Source: Chloroflexota bacterium
Lineage (GTDB): Bacteria; Chloroflexota; Dehalococcoidia; Lucifugimonadales; CATQGZ01
Direction: 5' to 3'
Assembly (NCBI GenBank): GCA_027624995.1
Contig: JAQBTI010000141.1
Span: forward strand, 1-6,076
Length of the DNA stretch: 6,076 bases
Position 1 is the stretch's first letter. The number at the start of each line of letters is the position of its first letter. A program made the position numbers and the translations under genes. Positions 1 through 4,516 of this stretch are shown piece by piece. The notes beneath the pieces were generated by a model, which worked only from the letters and a program-made list of their open reading frames with translations, was not told where the DNA came from and did not search any database.

Positions 1-198
1 CAGACTGGCCGTCCACGGACGGTCGGGAAGGGCGGGCCGACGAAACAGGCCTAGGCGGTGGACATGGGGAATGCGGCCTTCGTTGAAACCGGCATTCCCA
101 CCGTATAAGATTGTCCGCGCCCGACGTTCAGCCTCGGCCTCCCGGACCCTTTGCCGAGCCGGCTCTGGTCCATGGACAACGGTAACAATGTCGGTCAT
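1..198 (-). CDS. possible partial hypothetical protein (N-terminal 66 codons, runs off left edge)
   Basis: An ATG on the minus strand at 198 opens a frame that stays open for exactly 66 codons to the window edge. It begins MTDIVTVVHGPEPARQ, followed by a charged stretch rich in Glu and Arg (about residues 16-28) and then ILYGGNAGFNEGRIPHVHR. The composition resembles a soluble protein, and the opposite-strand frame is Arg-rich in the way antisense shadows usually are. Against it, there is no clear Shine-Dalgarno upstream of the ATG, the G-rich repeat at 199-280 abuts the start, and I do not recognise the family. An alternative is the tail of a plus-strand gene ending at the TGA at 84-86, which looks less protein-like. 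No function can be given. Confidence 0.3.
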   Translation of the reverse strand, partial: MTDIVTVVHGPEPARQRVREAEAERRARTILYGGNAGFNEGRIPHVHRLGLFRRPALPDRPWTASL

Positions 199-280
199 GG
201 ATCTCGGGGTTCCAAGGGGGCGTAACCCCCTGGACGGGGTTTGGGGTGTCCCCAAGAAGCCATTTGGGGGGGGCGGGAAC
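199..280. repeat. G-rich double-hairpin intergenic repeat
   Basis: This stretch contains two adjacent hairpins. The first (212-233) pairs AGGGGG with CCCCCT around a CGTAA loop, extended by CC/GG across a one-base bulge. The second (241-255) is a perfect 6-bp stem, TTGGGG/CCCCAA, around TGT. A run of eight G follows at 266-273. I recall similar motifs (a GGGGCGTAACCCC-like hairpin followed by a TTTGGGG-TGT-CCCCAA hairpin) as dispersed intergenic repeats in environmental bacteria, including Chloroflexota, but copy number cannot be judged from one window. It is not followed by a T-tract, so it is a poor candidate for an intrinsic terminator. It separates the possible minus-strand gene at the left edge from ridA. 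Confidence 0.5.
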
Positions 281-313
281 AATCGCCGTGACACCAACCA
301 AAAGGAGATTCCC

Positions 314-346
314 GTGACCGTCAAACAAAGAAACGGGGTGGCGTAA
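314..346 (+). other. 11-codon mini-ORF with strong Shine-Dalgarno (possible leader peptide or relic)
   Basis: AAAGGAG at 301-307 sits 6 nt before a GTG at 314, ideal spacing for initiation. The frame reads MTVKQRNGVA and stops at TAA (344-346), 42 nt before the ridA start. The ribosome-binding site is better than that of many real genes here. The peptide could be a leader for ridA or the remnant of a truncated gene. Its first residues (MTVK) faintly resemble the start of RidA (MTIE), but the match is too short to prove a duplication. Nothing in the sequence shows regulation. Confidence 0.25.
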
Positions 347-388
347 TCCCCCGCCGACCAACAATCAGCAATAGAGGAGCGAGCAAGA

Positions 389-775
389 ATGACAATCGAA
401 GTAGTCCGTGACCCCGGAAGTGCCGCACCCATCGGCCCCTACTCCCAGGGTATAAAGGCAGGCGGATTTGTGTTCGTTGCCGGAGAGAAGGGGATAGACC
501 CCGCGACCGGCAAGATAGTCGAGGGCGGCATCGAGGCCGAGACCCGGCAGACGTTCGAGAACATCCGAGGAATCCTGGCTGCCGCCGGGGCCACAATGGA
601 CCACGTGGTTTCCACGACCGTTCATATGGTCAACCTTGCCGACTTCGCCCGGATGAACGAGGTCTACGGGACCTTTTTCACCGCCAACCCGCCCGGTCGC
701 ACCACGGTCGGAGTGGTCGCCCTGCCCGCCGGCGCCGCCGTAGAGATCACAGCCACCGCCTACGTGGGTGGTTGA
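389..775 (+). CDS. ridA: RidA family reactive intermediate/imine deaminase (128 aa)
   Basis: Members of the RidA (YjgF/YER057c/UK114) family hydrolyse reactive enamine/imine intermediates released by PLP enzymes such as threonine dehydratase, giving a 2-oxo acid and ammonia. They act in the cytosol as trimers with the active sites between subunits. Length (128 aa) is normal. The family signature IGPYSQ is at residues 15-20. Arg104 (PPGRTTVGV) matches the carboxylate-binding arginine of active RidA proteins, and Glu119 (AAVEITATA) matches the water-positioning glutamate, so a true deaminase is likely. The strand usually reading SGQ is AGEKG here (31-35), a mild departure. The ATG at 389 is supported by GAGGAG at 374-379, 9 nt upstream. 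The gene stands alone on the plus strand, convergent with the isomerase gene beyond the IS. The natural substrate is not evident. Confidence 0.93.
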   Translation: MTIEVVRDPGSAAPIGPYSQGIKAGGFVFVAGEKGIDPATGKIVEGGIEAETRQTFENIRGILAAAGATMDHVVSTTVHMVNLADFARMNEVYGTFFTANPPGRTTVGVVALPAGAAVEITATAYVGG

Positions 776-830
776 TTCTTGCACTCCCGTTGCGCGACCG
801 GGCTTGGGTCGGACGAATCTGTAGACCGCT

Positions 831-847
831 GAAGACTTCACCCTCAT
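831..847. repeat. left fragment of palindromic repeat split by the IS
   Basis: GAAGACTTCACCCTCAT is the left end of a palindromic repeat whose remainder lies at 2145-2233. Its end (GAAG..., with CCCTCA) is mirrored by TGAGGG at 2220-2225 and GCTTC at 2229-2233. Deleting 848-2149 joins the halves, giving ...CACCCTCAT followed by CCCAGCCTTCTCCC, as in the common CCCTCA(C/T)CCCAGCC-type intergenic repeats I recall. Confidence 0.55.
843..847. repeat. target-site duplication, left copy (CTCAT)
   Basis: CTCAT immediately precedes the TGTGC end of the IS and is repeated at 2145-2149 just outside the other end. Five bases is within the range known for IS481-family insertions. A 5-mer alone could match by chance, but both copies sit exactly where the interrupted palindromic repeat needs the sequence only once. 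Confidence 0.6.
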
Positions 848-852
848 TGTGC

Positions 853-897
853 AACCGGGCACATGGGTAACACTTAGACCGGGGACATAGGTGACAC
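853..897. repeat. IS left terminal inverted repeat with two internal direct repeats
   Basis: This 45-bp end is the inverted complement of 2096-2140 with 6 mismatches. It contains two 20-bp direct repeats of the type ACCGGG(C/G)ACAT at 854-873 and 878-897, matching at 17 of 20 positions and offset by 24 bp. They are probably paired transposase-binding sites (inference). The stop codon of the transposase gene (874-876) lies between them. Confidence 0.85.
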
Positions 898-2055
898 TTT
901 GATGGGCGTATTCAAGACACATCGAGCATGATTATTGAGCAGTCCGATAGACAACGGACCGAACTGGATATTCCAGTAGCGATCATCCTGCGGCACCAGG
1001 CCAATCGGCTCGCCCTTGAGCGCCTCACTGAGATAGACCATGTCCCCTCTCCACTTGATCTGCCCGTTGGTGCGGACCTTTCGCACCGTCACTCCGAGCT
1101 CGTACTCCGGGGCCGATACTCGGTTGGGGTACGGCCGATACGACGAATGGTAGAGCCGTGCAGGAGGCGTCTGTCCCAAGGCCTCGTGTGGACGCTCGGT
1201 GTTGTAGGTGTCACGAAAGGTGTCGAAGGCTCTCTGTTGGGTACGTCTGGTCGATCGGGGCGGAGTGGCCGTCTCTGCCTTCAGCGTGCGGTGCAGCCGC
1301 TCCAGACGTCCGTTCTGCTCCGGGTGACCCGGTTCGATCCGCTCAGGCACGATCCCCAGCTTGACCCACCATACAGCCAGGGGCGACAGACTTCCCAGGC
1401 CTACGCTGGCGAACGGAGGCCCGTTGTCGCTCCGGATGGCCCACGGCAGTCCGTACTCCCGGAAGGCACGCTCCAGCACCCGGCGCGCCTGAGGGCCGTT
1501 GGGCTTCTCCAACCCGTTGCAGACCAGCAGGTACCGAGAGGCCGCATCCTGCACGGTCAGAGGGTCTACCCTGACTCCGTCCTGCGTGCGGAACCACCCC
1601 TTGAAGTCAATAGACCAGACATCGTTAGGATGGTCTGCAGCTGCAAAGGGTTCATCCCAAGGCGCCGCATGCCGGCGTCGCTTCCGACGTCGCACCAGCC
1701 CTGCGCGGTCGAGGATGTCCCCTGCGGTGCTGGCCGCAGGCCACCGAACCACAGGCTCTTCAGCTCGAAGCCATGCAACCAGTTTCTTCGGTCCCCAGGT
1801 CGGGCGGCTCATCCTTGCCGTAATCAGACGCTCCGCTACCCCGCGTGGAGTCGTATTCGGACGACGACGCGGCGCTCGGCTCAAGTCTCCAAGTCCCTCC
1901 CACCCATTCCATCTGAACCGGTCCACTCGCTTGTAGCCTGTCTTACGGCTAATGTCGAAGTCTCGACACAGATCCACGAAACTCACTCCCCCTGCCTGCC
2001 ATCGCTCGATGAACCGGGCCTGTTCGCCATCAACGCTTGTCTGTTTCCAGGACAA
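874..2055 (-). CDS. IS481-family DDE transposase (393 aa from TTG start)
   Basis: Catalyses cut and strand transfer of the surrounding IS. The N-terminal part holds a helix-turn-helix (LCRDFDISRKTGYKRVDRF), followed by a second DNA-binding region and an RNase H-fold rve core. Numbered from the upstream ATG at 2106, the triad is Asp167 (WSIDFKG), Asp227 (RSDNG) and Glu263 (HPEQNGRLERLHRTLK), with 35 residues between the last two, typical of DD35E enzymes. The frame is open from ATG 2106, but that codon lies in the inverted repeat. TTG at 2055 is preferred: AGGAGG is 6 nt upstream and the protein then begins SWKQTS, as IS481 transposases usually do. GTG at 2058 is possible but too close to the AGGAGG. 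The C-terminal VSPMSPV is encoded by the inverted repeat itself. No frameshift or internal stop is seen. Confidence 0.9.
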   Translation of the reverse strand: MSWKQTSVDGEQARFIERWQAGGVSFVDLCRDFDISRKTGYKRVDRFRWNGWEGLGDLSRAPRRRPNTTPRGVAERLITARMSRPTWGPKKLVAWLRAEEPVVRWPAASTAGDILDRAGLVRRRKRRRHAAPWDEPFAAADHPNDVWSIDFKGWFRTQDGVRVDPLTVQDAASRYLLVCNGLEKPNGPQARRVLERAFREYGLPWAIRSDNGPPFASVGLGSLSPLAVWWVKLGIVPERIEPGHPEQNGRLERLHRTLKAETATPPRSTRRTQQRAFDTFRDTYNTERPHEALGQTPPARLYHSSYRPYPNRVSAPEYELGVTVRKVRTNGQIKWRGDMVYLSEALKGEPIGLVPQDDRYWNIQFGPLSIGLLNNHARCVLNTPIKVSPMSPV

Positions 2056-2061
2056 CACATG

Positions 2062-2067
2062 CCTCCT
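2062..2067 (-). promoter_or_regulatory. Shine-Dalgarno AGGAGG deciding the transposase start
   Basis: AGGAGG on the minus strand lies 6 nt before TTG 2055 and 3 nt before GTG 2058. No comparable site precedes ATG 2106. This favours TTG 2055 as the initiation codon. Confidence 0.6.
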
Positions 2068-2095
2068 GATAGGATTGCTCCCATCTTCTCGGAAT

Positions 2096-2140
2096 GTGTC
2101 ACCCATGTCCCCGGTCTATCTGTTACCAATGTATCCGGTT
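2096..2140. repeat. IS right terminal inverted repeat with two internal direct repeats
   Basis: Inverted partner of 853-897 (39/45 identical). Read on the minus strand it has two 20-bp direct repeats, ACCGGATACATTGGTAACAG (2139-2120) and ACCGGGGACATGGGTGACAC (2115-2096), again offset by 24 bp. The inner copy is closer to the inner left copy than the outer copies are to each other. An alternative transposase start, ATG 2106, falls inside it. Confidence 0.85.
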
Positions 2141-2144
2141 TGTA

Positions 2145-2149
2145 CTCAT
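2145..2149. repeat. target-site duplication, right copy (CTCAT)
   Basis: Second copy of the CTCAT found at 843-847, directly outside the right tip of the IS. Confidence 0.6.
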
Positions 2150-2233
2150 CCCAGCCTTCTCCCGTCGAGGGAGAAGGGGTGAGCAAACCTCCTCTCACCG
2201 CCGCGGGAGAGGACTGAGGTGAGGGGGAGCTTC
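2145..2233. repeat. main part of palindromic intergenic repeat interrupted by the IS
   Basis: Two hairpins lie here: a perfect 9-bp stem CCTTCTCCC/GGGAGAAGG (2155-2163 with 2169-2177, loop GTCGA), and a 6-bp stem CCTCTC/GAGAGG (2191-2196 with 2207-2212) whose loop includes CCGCGG. TGAGGG at 2220-2225 is the inverted counterpart of CCCTCA at 841-846 on the far side of the IS. Excising the IS and one CTCAT leaves a unit of about 101 bp with inverted ends (GAAG...CTTC). It resembles short dispersed or MITE-like repeats. It ends 4 bp before the isomerase stop codon, and the strong hairpin might help end convergent transcription, although there is no T-tract. Confidence 0.6.
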
Positions 2234-2237
2234 GCCT

Positions 2238-3089
2238 TCAGACGGCGTTGCCTACAACCCCCCTCAAGAACTCGCGCCCCTGGAGCAGGAACGGCGCCGT
2301 AAGGCCGCGGGCCGGCGCAGTTTGGCCCTCGCCCCCGACGTTGATTTCCATGACCATAGTGTGGGAATAGTCGTTCAGCACAGCGCCGTGGGACTCGAAT
2401 TCGATATTGCCATCCCCCAGGGCCATGTGCGCGCCCGCTTCGGTGGCGTCGTGTATGTGCAGATGCCGAAGCCACGGCTTGAAGGCGCGGAAAGCCTCGA
2501 CGATGCCGCCCGACCGGAAGGCGTGGCCGACGTCCAACGTCAGCCCGACGGCCGGACTGCCGGCCCTTTTGACGATATCCACCTGCTCTGCATACGAGTG
2601 GACCGGGAACTCCGGGCGGAAAGGCAGGTTCTCCAGGCAGACCAGGACTCCTGCCCGCTCGGCGTCGGACGCGACGCTCTTGAGCGAGTCGACTACGTAC
2701 TCTCGCGAAGCGGCCCTTTCGGCCTCGGTGATATCCGCGGTAGGTGTGTGGGACCCACCGACATCCCCCGCGTGGACCACCACGACGCCGGCCCCAATCT
2801 TGCGGCCAATGGCGATGGTGGCGCGCAGATTCTCAATGCTGGTCCGGCGCAGAGATGGGTCAAGCGACCCAAGCGGAAACCGTGTAGGAAAGTGGATCGA
2901 GAGGCTTATCCCGTGGCGTCCGCTTTTGTCGCGGAGCCTCGCGAGCTCGGGTGCCGTCGCCACCTCCGGCCAAAAATGGTTTCCCGATAGCTCCAGCGCG
3001 TGAAATCCGTTCTCGACCGCGAACTCTAGACCAGGCAGGGCCGTCGGCTCATCCGTGAACGTCGTGGTAGTGAATCCTATAGTCGGCAC
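2238..3089 (-). CDS. sugar phosphate isomerase/epimerase family TIM-barrel protein (283 aa)
   Basis: A xylose isomerase-like TIM barrel (AP endonuclease 2 superfamily). Members isomerise or epimerise sugars, inosose or hydroxypyruvate, or dehydrate keto-inositols, using a divalent metal in the cytosol. The barrel strands and metal ligands are in the expected order: SIHFP (64-68), VVHAGD (104-109), LENLP with Glu153, TLDVGHAF with Asp186 and His189, LRHLHIHDA with His212 and Asp214, and MEIN with Glu248. Length is typical. The GTG start at 3089 has GAGGA 10 nt upstream and lies 3 nt after the stop of the TIGR04076 gene, so the two are surely co-transcribed. No signal peptide. The substrate cannot be read from the sequence; deoxyribonuclease IV-type activity is less likely because the overall motifs fit the isomerase branch. 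Confidence 0.85.
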   Translation of the reverse strand: MPTIGFTTTTFTDEPTALPGLEFAVENGFHALELSGNHFWPEVATAPELARLRDKSGRHGISLSIHFPTRFPLGSLDPSLRRTSIENLRATIAIGRKIGAGVVVVHAGDVGGSHTPTADITEAERAASREYVVDSLKSVASDAERAGVLVCLENLPFRPEFPVHSYAEQVDIVKRAGSPAVGLTLDVGHAFRSGGIVEAFRAFKPWLRHLHIHDATEAGAHMALGDGNIEFESHGAVLNDYSHTMVMEINVGGEGQTAPARGLTAPFLLQGREFLRGVVGNAV

Positions 3090-3092
3090 AGG

Positions 3093-3410
3093 CTAATCGT
3101 CCTCGATCCGCTCCATCTTGAACGTGACCGGCCGAAAACCGTCCGTGCAGTTGGAAATGAATACTCCCGGCTTCACGCCCAGCATGTTCCCGCCGCGGGC
3201 CAGTGTCATCACGTACTTTTGGATGTCGGTCCGCGCCCAGTCGCTAAAGCCCTCGGGCATGTGCCCGTCCGAGATGAACTCATGACCTATCTCGAAGGCG
3301 TGGCAGCAGTTCTTCGGCTCCCACTTCACCCCTTCCGTGTACTCATCGACCAGGTCCTCGTGGAACGTCTTCTTCACCACCGTGATCCGGACCTTGTACG
3401 GCGTCAACAT
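3093..3410 (-). CDS. TIGR04076 family protein (105 aa)
   Basis: A small cytosolic protein of unknown function. I recognise the TIGR04076 family by its layout: an N-terminal YKVRITVVKKTFHEDLVDEY, a Cys pair (35-36) in the middle, PEGFSDWARTDI (52-63), an LARGGNM segment (70-76) and the conserved C-terminal CTDGFRPVTFKMERIE with Cys88. Length is normal. The ATG at 3410 is preceded by GGAGGAGGGG ending 3 nt before it, one of the strongest ribosome-binding regions in the window. It overlaps nothing, follows the nuclease pseudogene by 65 bp and is 3 bp from the downstream isomerase gene. That coupling suggests a shared metabolic role, but it is context only. The conserved Cys residues could bind a metal; this is speculation. 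Confidence 0.85.
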   Translation of the reverse strand: MLTPYKVRITVVKKTFHEDLVDEYTEGVKWEPKNCCHAFEIGHEFISDGHMPEGFSDWARTDIQKYVMTLARGGNMLGVKPGVFISNCTDGFRPVTFKMERIEDD

Positions 3411-3546
3411 CGTCCCCTCCTCCAGTTACCTGTTCGTCGTGGTCTCACCCGTGATCGTCGGAATTAGATAAGAGGTCACTGGAGCACGAGCTCCTGCACA
3501 GACACCAAGAAGTCTCCAGTCTCCGCAGCACGGCGAGCCTTCATCC

Positions 3547-4053
3547 TTATTGCATCGTCATTGCATCGTCAAGGAGAATACTCCCGTCGAGAATGAAGAA
3601 CAGGTCTTGTCCGGTCATGCCAATCAAACTTGTCGAACGTCCCCTAGAGAATGCAGTTAATCCGTCACTGGTGAACCCGCTGTAGCTAATAAACAGGCCT
3701 CGTGACCACGACGACTTCCCGTCTACCTTACTCTGGAACACCAGCAAATCGGCGTTGCCAACTTGTTTCTGTCTCCATCTGGCTTCGATAAGGTAGGTCT
3801 GGTTGTCAATCTGCACACTTCCATCAATCTGCTCACCGAAGAGCTTAAACGGTCTTCGTGGTTGGAGGCCAAAAGCGGCAAACAACCCTGTCAAGAACCT
3901 CTCGAAGGCAAAGCCGCGGGGGACCGGATCAACTTCCTCAAGGTCTAGCAGCTTGGCTTTGAGGTCTGTACGGATCGATTCAGAGATACGTTCTTGCTTT
4001 GTTTCCTGATCCTGCTGGAGGCCGGAAGCGACTCTAAGAAGGCCGGGTCCCAC
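3547..4053 (-). CDS. C-terminal nuclease-domain fragment of the broken gene (up to 168 aa)
   Basis: This frame carries the Mrr-cat-like fold. GFAFERFLTGLFAAFGL (47-63) is the first helix with its conserved Glu51, EQIDGSV holds Asp77, and TYLIEARW holds Glu90 with Arg92 at the position of the catalytic Lys. RGLFISYSGFTSDGL (118-132) and the GQDLFFIL strand (148-155) follow. The start usually called (GTG 4053) lies inside the upstream fragment and its first 10 or so residues are probably not native, because homology seems to begin after the frameshift. The last residues (LDDAMTMQ) come from the duplicated 11 bp. About 21 native residues downstream of the stop are lost from this product. If translated on its own it lacks the N-terminal domain. 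Confidence 0.7.
   Translation of the reverse strand: MGPGLLRVASGLQQDQETKQERISESIRTDLKAKLLDLEEVDPVPRGFAFERFLTGLFAAFGLQPRRPFKLFGEQIDGSVQIDNQTYLIEARWRQKQVGNADLLVFQSKVDGKSSWSRGLFISYSGFTSDGLTAFSRGRSTSLIGMTGQDLFFILDGSILLDDAMTMQ
3550..3571. repeat. 11-bp perfect tandem duplication inside the nuclease gene
   Basis: TTGCATCGTCA occurs twice in direct tandem (3550-3560 and 3561-3571, plus strand). In the coding sense the second copy shifts the frame and brings a TAA into frame at once. Deleting one copy gives LLDDAIRMKARRAAETG and opens the frame to TGA 3476-3478. Eleven is not a multiple of three, so the duplication is disruptive. Confidence 0.9.
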
Positions 4054-4403
4054 AGCTCTGGAATCTTGAAGCCGAGACTCTTGAGCATTCCGTTGATCGC
4101 CTCAAGCTCTTGCTTGGTACAGTCGTCGCCCTTATTGCCTCGATAAACTAGGCCTCTTTTTACGATTCCCAGGATCAACGGGCAAAATCTTTCCATTCGC
4201 CGGCCGAATGTCTGTTCCAGCAGCATTGTGATTGCCGGGAGCTTGCTGCCCTGGGGCCAGAATTCGGCCACTCCAGCCTCGCCTGCCACGCCGGGAAACG
4301 AAATCTGTTGATTCGCATAGGGGTGAGGTTTCCCTGGCAGGAAACCGTACAGAGCGCGGGCGAGCTCGTTGATTGCTTGCGATTCGACTAGTGAGACAGG
4401 CAT
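3945..4403 (-). CDS. N-terminal domain fragment of the broken nuclease gene (up to 152 aa)
   Basis: This frame holds the helical N-terminal domain that precedes Mrr-like nuclease domains in this family. Conserved-looking features are LYGFLPGKPHPYA (18-30), FWPQGSKLPAITMLLE (48-63), RRMERFCPLILGIV (68-81) and GFKIPELWDP (111-120). Beyond about residue 128 the sequence becomes basic and low in complexity (SSRIRKQSKNVSLN), as expected when translation runs past a frameshift, and stops at 3945. The ATG at 4403 has AGGA about 10 nt upstream and a candidate promoter at 4428-4457. Its role in intact proteins is probably target recognition or oligomerisation (inference). Confidence 0.7.
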   Translation of the reverse strand: MPVSLVESQAINELARALYGFLPGKPHPYANQQISFPGVAGEAGVAEFWPQGSKLPAITMLLEQTFGRRMERFCPLILGIVKRGLVYRGNKGDDCTKQELEAINGMLKSLGFKIPELWDPAFLESLPASSRIRKQSKNVSLNRSVQTSKPSC

Positions 4404-4427
4404 GACACGATCTTCCTAGGGAGAACT

Positions 4428-4457
4428 ATTTTATTGAGATCGAGGCCTAATCGGCAA
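4428..4457 (-). promoter_or_regulatory. candidate sigma-70 promoter for the nuclease gene
   Basis: On the minus strand TTGCCG (4457-4452) and TAAAAT (4433-4428) are separated by 18 nt, matching 4 of 6 and 5 of 6 consensus bases. They lie in the AT-richer part of the 113-bp gap after rarA and would give a leader of about 18 nt before ATG 4403. This is pattern matching only. The rest of the gap shows no convincing terminator. Confidence 0.35.
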
Positions 4458-4516
4458 GGATGTTCGGCTCAAATGTTCGAGAAATCAATCGGCGACGACT
4501 TCTAACCCCCAACTCC

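Larger units (their letters stand above)
848..2144 (-). mobile_element. complete IS481-family insertion sequence (about 1297 bp)
   Basis: The element has a single transposase gene on the minus strand, flanked by 45-bp inverted repeats (853-897 and 2096-2140) that match at 39 of 45 positions. Outside these a few less conserved bases lead to TGTGC at the left tip and, read inward on the minus strand, TACAA at the right tip. A CTCAT duplication flanks both tips. The transposase frame is uninterrupted with an intact DDE triad, so the copy may still be active, or inserted recently. It sits in the non-coding gap between convergent ridA and the isomerase gene and disrupts no gene. The exact tips are inferred from the target duplication and could be off by a few bases. 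Confidence 0.85.
3476..4403 (-). pseudogene. Mrr-like PD-(D/E)XK restriction endonuclease-type gene, broken by two frameshifts
   Basis: Two overlapping frames and a short third one form one gene. The N-terminal part (from ATG 4403) ends its homologous region at KIPELWDP..FLESLP. The nuclease domain continues in the -1 frame. After an in-frame TAA at 3547-3549 the expected tail continues in another frame as MKARRAAETGDFLVSVQELV, ending at TGA 3476-3478. The span is 928 nt; adding back 1 nt and removing one copy of an 11-bp tandem duplication gives 918 nt, exactly 306 codons. Intact relatives, as I remember them, are single proteins of about 300 residues with a tail like RRAAETG. The nuclease motif has Arg instead of Lys. 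Such proteins are usually called restriction endonucleases, but I see no methyltransferase partner here. The 1-nt lesion could be a sequencing error; the 11-bp duplication is unlikely to be. Confidence 0.8.

Noticed and set aside
9..22. CCGTCC-AC-GGACGG palindrome at the left edge
   Set aside because: It is short, lies inside a possible coding frame and has no context to suggest an operator.
795..811. CGACC/GGTCG hairpin after ridA as a terminator
   Set aside because: The 5-bp stem is weak and no run of T follows.
365..922. 185-codon minus-strand open frame over ridA
   Set aside because: It is antisense to a well supported ridA and crosses the IS boundary; its sequence has no protein-family look.
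928..2217. 429-codon plus-strand open frame across the IS
   Set aside because: It is antisense to the transposase, rich in Arg, Pro and Ser without any recognisable domain, and runs through both the IS end and the neighbouring repeat.
2322..3003. Plus-strand open frames over the isomerase gene
   Set aside because: They are shadows of the GC-rich minus-strand gene, which has complete motifs and a ribosome-binding site.
3541..3549. Selenocysteine readthrough at the end of the nuclease gene
   Set aside because: The first stop met is TAA, and the natural tail lies in another frame that an 11-bp duplication explains fully.
3990..4053. Programmed -1 frameshifting to join the two nuclease fragments
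   Set aside because: No X XXY YYZ slippery heptamer is present in the overlap, and the gene has a second lesion that frameshifting here would not repair.
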